Below are positions 22,027 through 34,076 of a DNA stretch of 64,000 bases, one piece after another (positions within the stretch are counted from its first letter, which is position 1; each line of letters starts with the position of its first letter). This DNA is from Sipunculus nudus. Taxonomy: Eukaryota > Annelida > Sipuncula > Golfingiida > Sipunculidae. The notes under the pieces were generated by a model, which saw nothing but the letters and a program-made list of their open reading frames with translations, did no database searches and was not told the origin of the DNA. Both the position numbers and the translations under genes were made by a program. Location: NCBI GenBank assembly GCA_026874595.1, contig CM049317.1, positions 40,324,401 to 40,388,400 on the forward strand, read 5' to 3'.

Positions 22027-23029
22027 AGCTTAGATTTAGTTACAGCCTCAGGTAAAATCCAGTTGGTTTGATTTAGCCAATCGAAATTAGTTTAAATGAG
22101 TGACCATTGGCCGGTCAGCCAATGATAGATGATGTTAGTAGGGAAGCTAGAGAGTCAGCGGGGAGAGACAAAATACACGTGGTAGTTTCTGACGGGCTGG
22201 CGAGGTGAGCAGATGAAAAAGACTGAGTTAATTCAAAATCAAGATTGGAATATGCAAGGGCGATTCCCCATAGTAAATCTAGCTGCACTTAAGCTTAAAG
22301 TCCAGAGGGGAGCTAGAGTTTACAAGTGGCGGTAGTGGTGTACATGGGTAGTACAGGAAACCAAGTAGCACGAAAAGCCCGAAAAAGCCCGGAAAGCAAG
22401 GCGAGTAGAGGGCGAGACCAATGTGTGTAAGAAGCGCCGAATAAAGCTGTTATTTATTGTTAACTTGAATCAGCGAATGTGTTTTCATTCAGCAACACAT
22501 CAACAAACTCACAAACACGAAAAAAACCCTGAAAAACCTTTGACAACGAGCATAGGGATTTAATACGAAATCGTATTAAATCCTCAGTTACAATCTTCAT
22601 CAACATCACAGAACTTTAACAAATGCACATATCATCTCCGGCGGATATGATGATAATATATATAATTGTAATCATATTTATATTTTTATTTTTGATAACA
22701 ATTTTAGCCTGCCGGATAAAAAACCTCTAATTTATGCATAAGGTTTCAAAGCTAAAACAGGCCTTTGCAGAGACTAAATATTTTATTTATTTTTAAATGT
22801 GGAAATTATCTAATACTTTATGCAAGTGACAACTTCACAGATGAGATAATTTGATTCTACATTTAGAATACTTTACAATTAATAAAGTAATATTTGCAAT
22901 TGATATTCAGAGTCTAGTAAAGATAACGCTAATGCACGAGGCGGGAGACGCGAGGCGCGACAGGCGAAGCGCGACACGAGAATGAGACTTATGCATGGAC
23001 CACCATAGATTGCTGCCCTGGTGAACCGT
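22027..23029. other. Non-coding DNA with a perfect palindrome
   Basis: No gene seen. At 22557-22584 two 13-base arms (GGATTTAATACGA and its complement) flank a 2-base loop. A GCGAGACGCGAGGCG-rich stretch lies near 22938-22975. Confidence 0.5.
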
Positions 23030-23352
23030 ACGTGAACCGTACCCGGAAGGCTATTTTGGAAGCGCAAGGTGGAACTAGGGGTCCCCACGGGCCACTACGG
23101 CTACGGCGGTGGCACTAGGGTTCTACCACGGCTCTGGTAGGGTTCTACTACGATTCCATTTTCACCCCGATTGACCCCGGCAAAGTATTGCACGCAAAAC
23201 TCCATCGGGACACGTTGCCGATTGAAGACGGTTGATCAGGATTGACTACGGGTCACTAGGTTCGAGTACGGTCTAACTAGGATTGGCTTCGATTAACTAC
23301 GGAGTCCAACCATAGTGCCACCGGGACGCCAAAACCGGGAATGTGTGACTAT

Positions 23353-24170
23353 AGCCTAATGAATATGACCGCAATGGGGTCTCGACAAAACATTCCGCCG
23401 ATCGGTCAAACAGAACAGTTCATTGTATTAATTTGGGGGTAAGGTAGGGCGCGTGTTGATTAATTAATTACACCGCTCATCCATATCGCCGGTAAAAGCG
23501 AAATACATTAATTATCTGTTCTTTCCGAATTCAGGTTTATTTACCCGCCGGTAGGCCTACTGAGGGAGCAACAGAGCCCAGCTCCCGGGCAAGACAAATT
23601 TAACTAATTATTATGTTAGTACTTTTATCATTTGACAGTTGAGGATGAATCTTACCTCCAACACATTCTGGTCTTTGGTCCATGACTGCCGAGGAGGACA
23701 AAACGTGCACCGGTGCATGAAGACCCTCATGAAAAATAGTTAAATTCTTGCGACGTATTGTACAGTAGCATGGCGCAAGAGAAAAAGACTGGCTATCACA
23801 TGTGGAACCCCGACTACGAATTCTGCGCATGCGCAATGAAGAACTAACGAAGTGTGATAAATTGATAACCAACCAGATTCTGATATCTCTCCACATTCTG
23901 TATATGACAGATCAGTAAATATATTAGGTATACATGAGAAACCTCGAATACATGTGTGGTGCTTAATAAATACTTTAATGGTCCTTCGACCCTGAAAGGT
24001 CATTAAATATTTTCGTTTGACGAAGAAACCTTTAATAGGGGTCAATCTCCTTATGCAGCTGGCAGGCTGATGTGGGGGTAAACAGTGGGGCTAGGCTGGG
24101 CACTGGACAGTGTTTTAGCATATGGCTCAGTGTGCACATCGCGGAACCTGTATTTATTCTCCTCGTGTAA
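23353..24170. other. Non-coding DNA before the ISL2EU-type element
   Basis: No supported gene. The left end of the ISL2EU-type transposon probably lies in here, but its terminal repeat could not be located. Confidence 0.4.
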
Positions 24171-24395
24171 TTGCAAGTTTGTCATAAAGCTTTAGATAGA
24201 CAAAAAAGGTGTTTTTGGGTCACACGCAACAGTGAACCAGATACAAGCACAGAGAAACACATGAAGGGAATTGATTTTGTACCATTCCCCAAGCCAAAGA
24301 CCAACCTGGAGAAGTGTAAACGCTGGATAAAGCTCTGTGGACGACCACATCATCAACTGAATGTAGACAAAATTGACAAGTACATCTGTACAAAG
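24171..24395 (+). pseudogene. ISL2EU-type transposase exon 1, THAP-like domain
   Basis: The frame contains KRCFWVTRNSEPD, then GIDFVPFPKPKTNLEKC, then RWIKLCGRPHHQLN and ends YICTK at a GGTATGT donor. This is the THAP-like zinc domain that begins ISL2EU transposases (usually a C-x-x-x-C near the start, then FPKPK, RWI.LCGRPH, CSKHFV). The second early cysteine is replaced (CFWVTRN), so zinc binding is probably lost. Confidence 0.75.
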
Positions 24396-25882
24396 GTATG
24401 TAATCTAATACTTATAAAAGGAATTCAGTTCACGTTTGTGCGCAATGTTCTCTAAAACCGCGCTGTGTACAATATTGTGCCACACATCATTTTAAAGGTT
24501 ATTATCCCCGCAGTGACATAGGCGATATGAAAATAAATAATTGTTAATATAAATATAATTTTGAGTGATTTTTCCATTTTTTTACCGAGCACAGCCGAAC
24601 TGTCTTCGGCACTTACCGGAATGCGTGCATCTTGGTCACTTAACCCCTAACACTATAAGGACTATTGTTCATATGAATAACGCTTGCTTTCAATGAGGGA
24701 TTTGACCCACGTGCGTGGTCAGTAAAAGAGAAATCCACATGTTTCTCGCTTTATGAAATGGAGAGTTCAACCCAGGAGGATTAATGACAAAACCTAATTC
24801 AAGGTCCCAATTTCAGGAACATGCGTGGGTGGGGTGGAGTGGTGTCTGGGGTTTCAGGCCTCAAAATTTGTCTGATACGGTGAAAAAAAAAAAAAAACAT
24901 TGCGGCGGTTGAAAATGAATACGGACCCTCTGCATGGAATTCCGTTCGGTCCGCTTCTGTTACTTACGAGGTATGCATATTTCTGTTTCTTTCTTCAGGA
25001 ACAGTTTCCTTGCAACGTACATTTAATAAATCTTTCATGTGTTCCTCACATCAACCTTATCTTTATACGTCCACCGATAGAATCCAGTCAAATATCATCG
25101 AAAACCTGAATGCCCCCGCGTCTCATTCCGGTTCGCAATGTCAACACCATCACTGGCCAGGTCATCAAGGTAAACATACCGGGGTATAAATTTCTTGCCA
25201 CGAGGACAAAACCACAAAATGAATGTTAAAAATATTGGAGCGACTGCAGGATCACTCACGCACTGTCTCCACCAGATTATGAGTTTATACGGACGGACGG
25301 TATGATGTTAAGGATTCATGTAATTTAAAAGTAAGTGGCAAAATTAAGATACAAGCAGCTGTACATAGAAACGTTTTCTGTTCACAGAAGTGTTGTGCCT
25401 CAGAGAGGTGCGTGAGTTATTCTGCAGTCGTGCCAAAATGTTTATACATATCTTATGGAGACAGTTTCCCACTGAAAACCAATATTTTCTGTTAACTTTC
25501 GGATTAAAAAAAAATGAGCCAACATTTCACATCTCAGTTAATAAATCTCCCCAACCCCGGCAATAAGCCCGGTATACCGGGTCTATCAGCTAGTATTATA
25601 TAACTATAATCGAGTATAAACTTTGTTGCTTGTATAACAATAATAGAAAATCTACCATATATATATATATGTGTATATATAATTTTTTTTTATACTGGGA
25701 ATCTCATCTATACACATACCTTCATAGTTTTAGTGCATACTTAAAAAAAAGTTTTATTTTTCAAATAATCATTCCCAGCACATTAAAACTATGAAATCGA
25801 ATGAAATGATGAAAACAACATATTTGTTGATAAACATTTATTATGTGTGCAACAAATAACTATCAATGAACTTATTTTACAG
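24396..25882 (+). other. Intron inside the ISL2EU-type transposase gene
   Basis: GTATGT at the start and TTTTACAG at the end. Joining the flanks restores the expected CTK|HFV junction of the THAP-like domain. The intron contains an AT microsatellite near 25660-25680 and an imperfect inverted repeat (CATAGTTTTAGTG near 25723 against CATTAAAACTATG near 25780). Confidence 0.75.
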
Positions 25883-26035
25883 CATTTTGTGGACAGATGG
25901 CCAATGGCAGAAAATCCCGATCCATTACCTGCTGACCCTTATGATCAAAAATAGAGAACCCCTAAAGCAAGGAAAAGACCAGTGGAGAGAAGCCCATTGC
26001 CACTCAAAGTGAAATTCTCAAAGTTAGAGGCAGCA
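25883..26035 (+). pseudogene. ISL2EU-type transposase exon 2 start
   Basis: It begins HFVDRWPMAENPDPLPA, the expected continuation of the THAP-like domain (HFV.G.PT..NPDP.PA). A stop at about 25952 follows, then basic residues (TPKARKRPVERSPLPLK) in the same frame. No complete product is possible. Confidence 0.75.
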
Positions 26036-26220
26036 GAATCATTTTTTTCTCCCTGCGTGATCAAAGAAACAATCAAGAACTAGGTGTTCACAGAGGCCAG
26101 GCAGAAGAGCAGCAGGGGTCCACCTTCAAGTGCCAGCAATGTGGATCATCTAATGTGATGTCAAAGCCTAAGATAAACTCTTTAATCAAAGGAGCATTTA
26201 TTGCTTAAATTTGCCGGGGT

Positions 26221-26658
26221 GACACTCCTTGTTTTAGGTACACTGGTTATCCCAATGTTGCCATATTAAAATCAATGTTTGAATGGCTAGATCCTGCAGC
26301 AGAGGGGGATGACATAATGGCTGATCGTGGTTTCAATATACAGCATTTGTTATTGTCCAGAAAAGCTACCCTCGACATGCAAGCTTTCAGTCATGGTAAA
26401 GCTTTGGGGTCAAGGGCAATAAAAAGATCCATAAATATTGCCAGTGTCAGAATTCATGTGGAACATGCAATATGTAGAATGAAGACCTTTAAACTGCTTT
26501 TAAATGCAATTCCAGTCAAAATGAGGTATTTGATTAACCAAATAGCGAATGTATTAGCAGTTACTTGTAACCTACAACAGGTGAGCTTAATAAAACTTGT
26601 GGGAGAACACTTTAAGTACATACCATTCACTCTGTCAGTTTGTCAATGTTTTCTGTAA
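26221..26658 (+). pseudogene. ISL2EU-type DDE transposase, C-terminal part
   Basis: YTGYPNVA.. leads in, then GDDIMADRGFNIQHLL with the second catalytic Asp, then ASVRIHVEHAICRMKTFKL with the catalytic Glu (RxHVExxIxRxK), then INQIANVLAVTCNLQQ. This is the DDE_Tnp_4-type fold shared by Harbinger/ISL2EU transposases. The region that should hold the first Asp is missing or scrambled upstream (26040-26220), so the catalytic triad is incomplete. Confidence 0.8.
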
Positions 26659-27720
26659 CAGCTGGCAAGAAATGTCTTTCATAAAAGATTATTAGTTTGT
26701 GCAGTGACCCATGCAAAAGGTCAAAATCAAAGTTAACCTTGATACTATGTATTCCTTTGTTTAACAAATCTGTAAACGTGTGAATTCCAGTGCAGGACAT
26801 TTGTCCCTGGATTTGGCAATAGTAAGGATGCATCTTATTCATGATTAAAAATCCATCAACCATTTGAAAAATGTCTGAAAGAGTCATGGCAACCTTTGCA
26901 TGGAAATTACGCTTACTGTAAAAGTACTTAACCTCTAACAAACTATCACCACGTCTTGTATGTTAATATACCATCTGGACTTGCCCCTATGCTGGGGGTA
27001 TCAGGGCTTATGTACAGGCCTGATTGTCAGATAACACTTTCTGTGTTGATACCTGTTGGACTTGATAAAAGTGTTTATAGCCTTTGACTAAACTTGCACC
27101 TGTATCTGACAGCATGAGGTAATGCAGCCTGATTCAGACCACTATCAGGAGGGCCCTGGCTGTTTTATCACCATCCGTTGAATGCGTCACCTGATACAAT
27201 CTTTATACTGTCAGTAAACCCCTTCTCATAATAAAACAGTTCTTGTTTTCCTTCTGTCCTCTAGTTACAGACTCTATTTTCTTTATTTCAGCATCTGTGT
27301 ATTTCATAAAAGGTAAAAAACAGTCCTCAAAACATGATGAGCCACATCTGCTGTGCGTTGAAAGGTAAATACCTATATTTCTATAGGTGACAAAACTGTA
27401 AGGGGTGTTACTGTATCATTCGTTTGCTTCTGTCTTTTGTTTGTAAACATTGTGTTCAAGATGCAGGCTTCTGGGCAACAAATCTGTATGTGCTTAAAAA
27501 TTTCATCAGCAGAAGGTTATTTCACTCCCTCAGGTACAGGGTTGTACCTGTCTTCTGTGGCTGAGCTGGCATTCTTAGATTTTCCCTGAATAGATGTCTC
27601 CAGCAGGGTCACAGGCACAGACTCTTCCCTTTTACTACCTTTTCTAGTCCACATACATGTGCCCGAGGTGACACTTGTGGTAGAATTATCATCCATATAT
27701 CTAACAATGTCAAACAATGT
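26640..27720 (-). pseudogene. YqaJ-family nuclease remnant of the ISL2EU-type element
   Basis: Minus-strand pieces in order: GTCMWTRKGSKREE (27517-27717), a degraded middle, then GLYISPDTPSIGASPDGI (about 27040-26985) with the catalytic Asp. Next comes LLEVKYFYSKRN (about 26940-26905) with the catalytic ExK, then HPYYCQIQGQM and a final KLIIFYERHFLPAV (about 26840-26660). This motif order is the YqaJ viral-recombinase nuclease fold of lambda-exonuclease type. Frames shift and stops intervene, so it is dead. It ends tail to tail with the transposase, and the two ORFs overlap slightly near 26630-26658. Confidence 0.8.
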
Positions 27721-27729
27721 AGCTACAAC

Positions 27730-28600
27730 CGGTCAGCAACCCCCATCTAGGCCCCCTTACAGGAACAGTACCCTGCATGAATGCGAGTGACATCAGAGAC
27801 ATTGCTTAGGATCACCCATACATTGTAGTTGTTTAATTAGTGACAGGGTCCTTCTCCCATGTTCTTGGCTTCACTTCACTCTATACTGCAAAGTAAGTAT
27901 CCCTGTGATACTGATGTACCTCGATGACAAACCCATCCTTCGCCATGGTGTACCCTATCATGTTAAAGCATTCCCTGAGGTTTCTCATATTTTACTCATC
28001 AAACGATATTAAATAATTGTAAATGTCTAACACTGTCAGGACTGGTAAGACACCCAGGTTTTGTGTGCCTCCTTCTTTGAATATTCCTTGATTTTCAAGC
28101 TTGATTTTGTCAGATGAAGTAAACTTATCATCCTGTACTTACTCCCTGTCCTCAATCAAGCCATCTTGGTCCATCTCTAATCCCATTTCATGGCTAGCAT
28201 TACACAGGTCAATTAGCTGTCTTTGCTTGTGCTGCTACACCCCTTCTTTCTTTCAGATACGACTAACTTTTTAACTGATTTTTTTGCTGAAATTTGTATT
28301 CATATTTAAAGATTGAGCAATGATAAGACTGTAACCCTGAGTGGTCAGCTTGTGATACAGACTGAATCTGATCGATGTCCAGATGCTGTGCCCCTAGCTT
28401 GTTTGCCCCTACATTAGATTGCCCGCGGATTAAGTGCATACGCACTATTGGCTTTGGATAATTTCACCACTAAGCAGTTACTTTCTATCCAATATACTAT
28501 GTACTATCTTATCCTGACAGTACATTGCTGGTTGTTGCTTTTCCTGACAGATGAATTCACTGGTAGTAATTTCTCCTTAGTACTAGTGGTAGATGGTTGG
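27730..28600. other. Probable remainder of the ISL2EU-type element and flank
   Basis: No intact frame. Position suggests the N-terminal part of the minus-strand nuclease gene, but I cannot point to a motif. Confidence 0.35.
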
Positions 28601-28618
28601 CAAGTGCTGGTTGTCAAG

Positions 28619-28760
28619 CACAGGCATTTGTTCCCAGCACTAAAATGGCCTAGAGACCGTAGACACATTGAGTATGGGAGATATGTAATGGGTATATCGC
28701 CCATACTCATTGTGTCTACGGTTTCTAGGCCATTTTAGTGCTGGAAACGAGTGCCTGTGG
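28619..28760. repeat. Long hairpin (about 65-bp arms, 8-base loop)
   Basis: The left arm includes CCAGCACTAAAATGGCCTAG and GACCGTAGACACATTGAG, ending GATAT at 28684. The right arm is its reverse complement starting ATATCGCCCATACTC at 28694 and running to GAGTGCCTGTGG. Only about six mismatches were counted by eye. This may be a foldback MITE or a recent inverted duplication. Confidence 0.88.
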
Positions 28761-28889
28761 TTGACGAGTGATGTTGTCCCGGTGCAGGCATGACTTCTCA
28801 AGCAACGTCCTGGACTGTTATTGGCCGGTACTTACTTCAGGCTTACAGTGCATCATGGTCAATTCTTTTCTTAATACAATATTTAATGG

Positions 28890-29160
28890 AATTTTTATCT
28901 CAGCTGACTGTAAGTCAACTGAGGCATAGTAATGGGGCTTTGTCCGTTGCCCGTCCAGTCGTCCGTTAGCAGGCACAAATTGTAACTCCTGGTCCTAGAA
29001 ACCTCTTTGTCAATGTCCAAGGAGGTCAATTAAAATTCTCCTTGGAAACCTGAAATTAGGTCACTGCGACGTATATCCTCCGAGCTATGGGGCTTGTTAG
29101 TAACCCCTAGAATAATAGTGACCTGTGGGTCATGACGCTCAGCCGACTGACATGTTGATA
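28890..29160. repeat. CAGCTGA-family repeat, short copy
   Basis: It starts TCTCAGCTGACTGTAAGTCA (28897) with a GTCCGTTGCCCGTCCAGTCG tract, and ends GTGACCTGTGGGTCATGACG then CTCAGCCGACTGACATG (about 29122-29157). Other left ends: about 486 and 58408. Other right ends: about 36800 and 63788. Confidence 0.6.
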
Positions 29161-29386
29161 GTATGTCCTTGCACAGACAACTAATTAAGATAGGTGTCAT
29201 CATTGTGGATGCATTTTAGCTTAAGTTCATCAAGACCCATAAGCACAACAAATTTGATGACATTCCAACCAGCCTTTTTAATTAGGAAACTTGCAATTTG
29301 TGTGTATTTTGCATTATTTCTGGGGTGCTCAAACATACCCCAAAACTGTGAGAATATAGGTTAACTTTGACCCAATTTCAGGTTTC

Positions 29387-30770
29387 ATGGGAGAACTTTT
29401 TAGGAACTCTCAGGATGTCAAGTTAGAAGATTCTGGGCCCCATGGTTATGATTTGTGTCCTACTTTGGTATCTATTTTAATTATTCTGAGGATTGCTTAT
29501 AAGCCCCATAGCTCAGAAAATATGGGTAACAGAGACCTTAATTCATGTTTCCAAGGAGACTTTTACAGATCTCCCTGGATGTCAAGTTTGAAGATTCTAG
29601 GACCAGTGGTTACAATCCAGGCCCTGTTAAGGGACGACTGCATCTTTAAAGGTCTCAAAATAGAGAAAAAATTGTAAAAAATAAAAAAAAATACAAGTGA
29701 CGCCACTGGTCACCAGAAACTGATGGAACACTCCATGATGCATATGCATGCAAAGAATAATGCCGAACAATGCACTAGTTGTTCAGATACCAGAGCTTTT
29801 GGATAAAATTTTTAGTTATTCTGGGGGGTTCTTCTGAGCCCCATAGCTCGGACAATATGGGTGACAGAGACCTAATTTCAGATTTCCATCGAGACTTTTC
29901 ATCCCAGCATGTCAAGAAAGAAGATTCTAGGTCTAGTCATTACAATTTGTGCCCTGTTAACAGATGACCGCATCTTTTAAGGTTTCAAAAAAGATAAATA
30001 AAATGGTAAAATATCGAAAAAATACAGGTGGTGCCACCAGTCTGCAGAAACTGATGAAACACTCCATGATCAATATCCATTCAAAGAATCATGGCGATAG
30101 ATGCATAAGTTTTACAGATACTTGAGCTTTTGTATCAAATTTTCTATTATTTTTTTTGGGGGGGGTGGGGGTACTTCGAAGCCCCATAGCTCACAGGTTT
30201 TGGGTAACGAGATTTTTCATGGGCCTCCCTGCATGTGTAGACAGAAGATTCCAGGTCCAGCGTTTATGATTTGTGCCCTGTTAACAGATGACCAGGTTTC
30301 CAGGAAGACTTCATGGACCTCTCTGGATGTAAAGTGAGAAGATTCCAGGTCCATTGGTTACGATATGTTCCCTGTTAACAGACGACGGCATCTTTTAAGG
30401 TCTAAAAAATAGAGAAAAAAAATTGTAAAAAATCAAAAAAATACAGGTGGCGCCACCAGTCTGCAGAACTGATGAAACATTTCATGATCAATATCCATGC
30501 AAAGATTTAAGGTGATCAATGCATTAGTTGTTCAGATATTTGAGCTTTTGTCTCAAATTTTCATTATTCTGGATGTACATCGGAGCCCCATAGCTTGGAG
30601 AATATGGGTAACACAGACCTAATTCCAGGTTCCCAAGGAGATTTTCCACGGACCTCCCTGGATGTAAAGTAAGAAGATTCCAGGTCTAGTGGTTACGATT
30701 TGTGCCTTGTTAATTTTAACGGACAGACAATGATACAAAACCTCCAATATCTTGATAATTAATGCATGGA
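29387..30770. repeat. 330-bp repeat array, opposite orientation
   Basis: TTAACAGA[TC]GAC.GCATCTTTTAAGG-type landmarks recur at about 29626, 29955 and 30373, with a partial insertion of about 90 bp in the last interval (extra landmark at 30280). Each unit has GAAACTGATG.AACA, GCCCCATAGCTC, TATGGGTAACAGAGACC and AGATTCTAGG/AGATTCCAGG. ORFs here such as 29387-29677 are translations of the repeat. Confidence 0.8.
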
Positions 30771-30850
30771 TTGTCATGAAACTTGCCTTGAATATTGACC
30801 AAGACTAGTTTTGCCAATTCCCAATAAGTGGTGGTGCCACCTGTATTTTT

Positions 30851-33629
30851 AGCGAATCTGTGAGCTTATGCAATGGTGTGGCGTTGTCCGTCTTCTCTCA
30901 TCCGTCGTGTGTAGTAGCTATCTCAAAAAAAGGCAGGAGCTAGCATCACCAAATTTTTTGCAAAAAATTTGTCATCAAAAAAATTTTATCGGATTTTGCT
31001 TATTTCTTGGCTAACTGCATTTTCTTAGATTTTATGAGGAAGAAGCTAAAGAACATTGAAAAATGTTCTTCTCCAAAACCATGCTGCCAAATTGTCCAAT
31101 ATTTTAAAGAAATGATTCCTGGAACAATCTCTCTCAAGTTTGTTCGAATGGTTTAAGTTCAGTGATTTTTGGCCAAGTTACAGGAAGTTGAACTTAGTCA
31201 TCTGTCCAAAAAAGCATAGTAAAATTACAGTCTCAGAAACGGCTGGAGCTATCATCACCAAATTTTATGCCAATGTTGGTCACAGGAGTCATATCTGAAA
31301 TTGAGGTATTGGTGGCGCCACCTGTGTTGGCCTTTTTTGTACGGGGGTCATCAGTGCCCGTATCATACTGACAGCTACAAATAACTTCTTCTCTGAAACG
31401 AAATGGCCAAATTGTTTAATATCGCACAGAAATGATCCTAGGGTTGTGCTTTCTGAAGTTTGTTCTAATGGTCTCAGTTCAGTGACTTTTGGCTAAGTTA
31501 TGGGAAGCTGAATTTAGTCATATGCCATAACAGCCAATTTTAGCTAAGTGGCTACAAAAATCTTTTTCTCAAAAACCACTGGGCCAAATTCTTAAATCTC
31601 ACACATTAATTATCCTTACATGTTGATAATTCAAGTTTGTTCAAATGGTCTCAGTTCAGTGACTTTTGGCTGAGTTATGGGAAGCTGAATTTAGTCATAT
31701 GCCATAACAGCCCAAGTTAGCTAAGTGGCTACAAAAATCTTCTTCTCAAAAACCACTGGGCCAAATTCTTAAATCTCACACATTAATTATCCTTAGATGT
31801 TGATAATTCAAGTTTGTTCAAATGGTCTCAGTTCAGTGACTTTTGGCTGAGTTATGGGAAGCTGAATTTAGTCATATGCCATAACAGCCCATGTTAGCTA
31901 AGTGGCTACAAAAATCTTCTTCTCAAAAACCACTGGGCCAAATTCTTAAATCTCACACATTAATTATCCTTAGATGTTGATAATTCAAGTTTGTTCAAAT
32001 GGTTTTGAGTCAGTGATTTTTGGCTGAGTTATGGGAAACTGAACTTTGCCATTTTGCTGTATTTTCCCATATTAGTTATAAACCTACAAAACGTTTTTCC
32101 ACTGATGATGATTCTGAGGCCAGTTTGTTTAATATTTTGCAAGAATGATTCCCTGAATCATTGTTAAAATAATTGTCTTTTATGGTTCCAAAAAGTGAAT
32201 TTTGGCTGAATTATAAAGATTGAATTGAGTCATTTTACCAAATATGTTAGCTGTGTGAAGCAGATACATCTAGCCTAGCACCAGTTTATCAGCATCCATT
32301 ACATAATGACTCTAGACATTTAGATTTCAAGTTATCAATGGAAAATATTGACAAGAATGTTTTTAAAAGCTTTTAAAAAATATAGATTTATGATATTACA
32401 TATCATCTGTACACTAACTCATAATTTCTCAGGAATAGCAGGAGCTACCATCGCCAAATGTTATGCAGTTATCTGTCACATATCAAATGTTGATGGATTC
32501 AGCTTATTTTTGCTATCTGCATTTACTTAGATTTTACAAGGAAAAAGCTGAAAAAAACTTTTAAAAGTCTTTTTCTTGTAAACAGTCCAGCCAAATTGTT
32601 CAATATTTTACAGAAATGATCCCAGAGGCGAGCCCTCTCAAGTTTGTTCAAATGGTTTGTGTTGGATAAATTTTAGCAGAGTTACATAACAGGCCAAGAT
32701 TGTGTATGTTTCTTGAATAGGTTGAGAAACTGCCAACTGCTTCAGATTTGGCAACAGATCAAGAGTTCATTCAGTGCAGCCAAATATAGGTCAACAGTTC
32801 AATCAGTGCAACCAAGCACAAGGCATGTGATCACCTCATGGGCAGCATGTGATCATCTCAGGGGTAGCATGGTCACCTCATGAGTATCATGTGATCACCT
32901 CATGGGTGTCATGCCCCTCAGGGCTGCATATGGAGCCAATCTGTGAGCTTATGCAATTGTGTGGCTACTATTTCAGATTTGGCAATAGGCAAAAGGTCAG
33001 CCTAGATTTATTTATAGCTTTGGCGGACTGCCAACTGTGTCAGATTATGCAACAGGTCAAGAGTTCCTTCGGTGCAGCCAGGTACAGGTCAAAAGTTCAC
33101 TCAGTCTAGCCAGGTGCAGGTCAAGAGTTCACTCAGTGCAGTAGCCTGAGCCAGTAATTTGTCACAGTACACTCGGGGGCAACAGCCTTTCTCACCTAAG
33201 CCTGGTCATCCCCATGCATCAGACTCAAGGTAAGTTTGATGTATTGGCCTGATATTCTGAGCTGTCTATGTGTCTTTAATGGCTTTCTCGTTCACAAGAC
33301 AGGTGTCGCCATCTACAATGACTTTTGCAAAGTGTATTTGCCTGCTTAATTCTACAGAAGAATTTGATATATCAGCCTGAAATTGGGCATATTTGTACAT
33401 GTCAAATAGCTTAGTCATATACAAGACTGGTGGTGCCACCTACAATAATTTTTGTGTTGTGTGCACCCATGCCAGAATTTCAGCAGTGATGTTTGTGTAT
33501 TGTTTCTTGTTCAAAATGTTTAGTACTTGTATTGTTCATATAAATGAAAAGTAGTGGTTCAGCATTGAAGCATTATACCTGGTGTATATCCATATGCACA
33601 GGTTCGCATTAGGCCTGTAGGTCTTGTTT
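30851..33629. mobile_element. GCGAACCTGTG repeat family, copy A
   Basis: It starts AGCGAATCTGTGAGCTTATG and ends CACAGGTTCGCATTAGG followed by CCTGTAGG. It contains the perfect palindrome GGTGGCGCCACC (31311) and a 177-bp tandem block. The end signature GGCC-TGTA-GGCC is a small hairpin in other copies. No coding capacity. Confidence 0.75.
31440..32040. repeat. 177-bp tandem repeat in copy A, three to four units
   Basis: GTGGCTACAAAAATCTT with AAAACCACTGGGCCAAATTC recurs at about 31550, 31728 and 31905. Each unit also carries TCACACATTAATTATCCTTA, GTTTGTTCAAATGG and TTTTGGCTGAGTTATGGGAA. The same array is in copy D at about 40967, 41145 and 41321. Confidence 0.88.
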
Positions 33630-34076
33630 AATATTTTACAGGAATAATTCCTTGAATAATTCTTATGATAATTGTCTTTTATGGTTCCAAAGAATGAATT
33701 TTGGCTGAATTATAAAGATTGAATTGAGTCATTTTACCAAATATGTTAGCTGTGTGAAGCAGATACATCTAGACTGGCACCAGTTTATTAGCATCTGTTA
33801 CATCATGCCTCTAGACATTTAGATTTCAGGTTATCTAGTGTTAATATTGACAAGAATGTTTTTTAAAAGCTTTTAAAAAATGTAGATTTATGATTTTAGA
33901 TATTCCTCATGCCAGGCAATGTTTACAATTACAGGTATACAGCTCTCTGTAGGTGTATAAAGATGGCTGTACATGGATAATTGGTATCCATACTCAGCTT
34001 TATTCAAGATTTTGCCATCAGTGAGATGTATCTGTATTATAATTTTGCATTCAATATGCATCTGTAGTAATTTTTT
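33630..34076. repeat. Internal fragment of the GCGAACCTGTG family
   Basis: It matches 32120-32400 and 48560-49016 (TTTAATATTTTACA.GAATAA, AGCTTTTAAAAAATGTAG, TTGCATTCAATATGCATC). It lacks both ends and joins copy A to copy B. Confidence 0.7.

Larger units (their letters stand above)
15356..23346. mobile_element. GTCACACATTCCCGG TIR element (or two half copies) hosting Gypsy-1
   Basis: GTCACACATTCCCGGTT at 15356 is matched exactly in reverse complement at the other end (AACCGGGAATGTGTGAC, ending about 23346). Both ends carry the same texture of ACTACGG, GGTTCTAC and CTAGGGT phrases (15340-15587, 20348-20460, 23030-23346). The Gypsy element at 15588 splits the left part exactly at its target duplication. 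I cannot tell whether this is one 8-kb element containing 20461-22930 or the left half of one copy and the right half of another. No transposase was found between the ends and no target duplication is clear. Confidence 0.6.
24171..28300. mobile_element. ISL2EU-type DNA transposon, decayed; boundaries approximate
   Basis: Two convergent gene remnants occur together: on + a THAP-like domain split by an intron and a DDE transposase end, and on - a YqaJ-family nuclease. Known: ISL2EU transposons pair exactly these two genes. Both genes are broken and the first catalytic region of the transposase is missing, so this is an inactive copy. Terminal inverted repeats were not found; the limits given are those of the recognisable coding pieces plus the adjoining sequence to 28300. 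Confidence 0.75.

Noticed and set aside
29387-30337. Several + ORFs of 60-96 codons
   Set aside because: They repeat the same phrases because they translate the 330-bp repeat.
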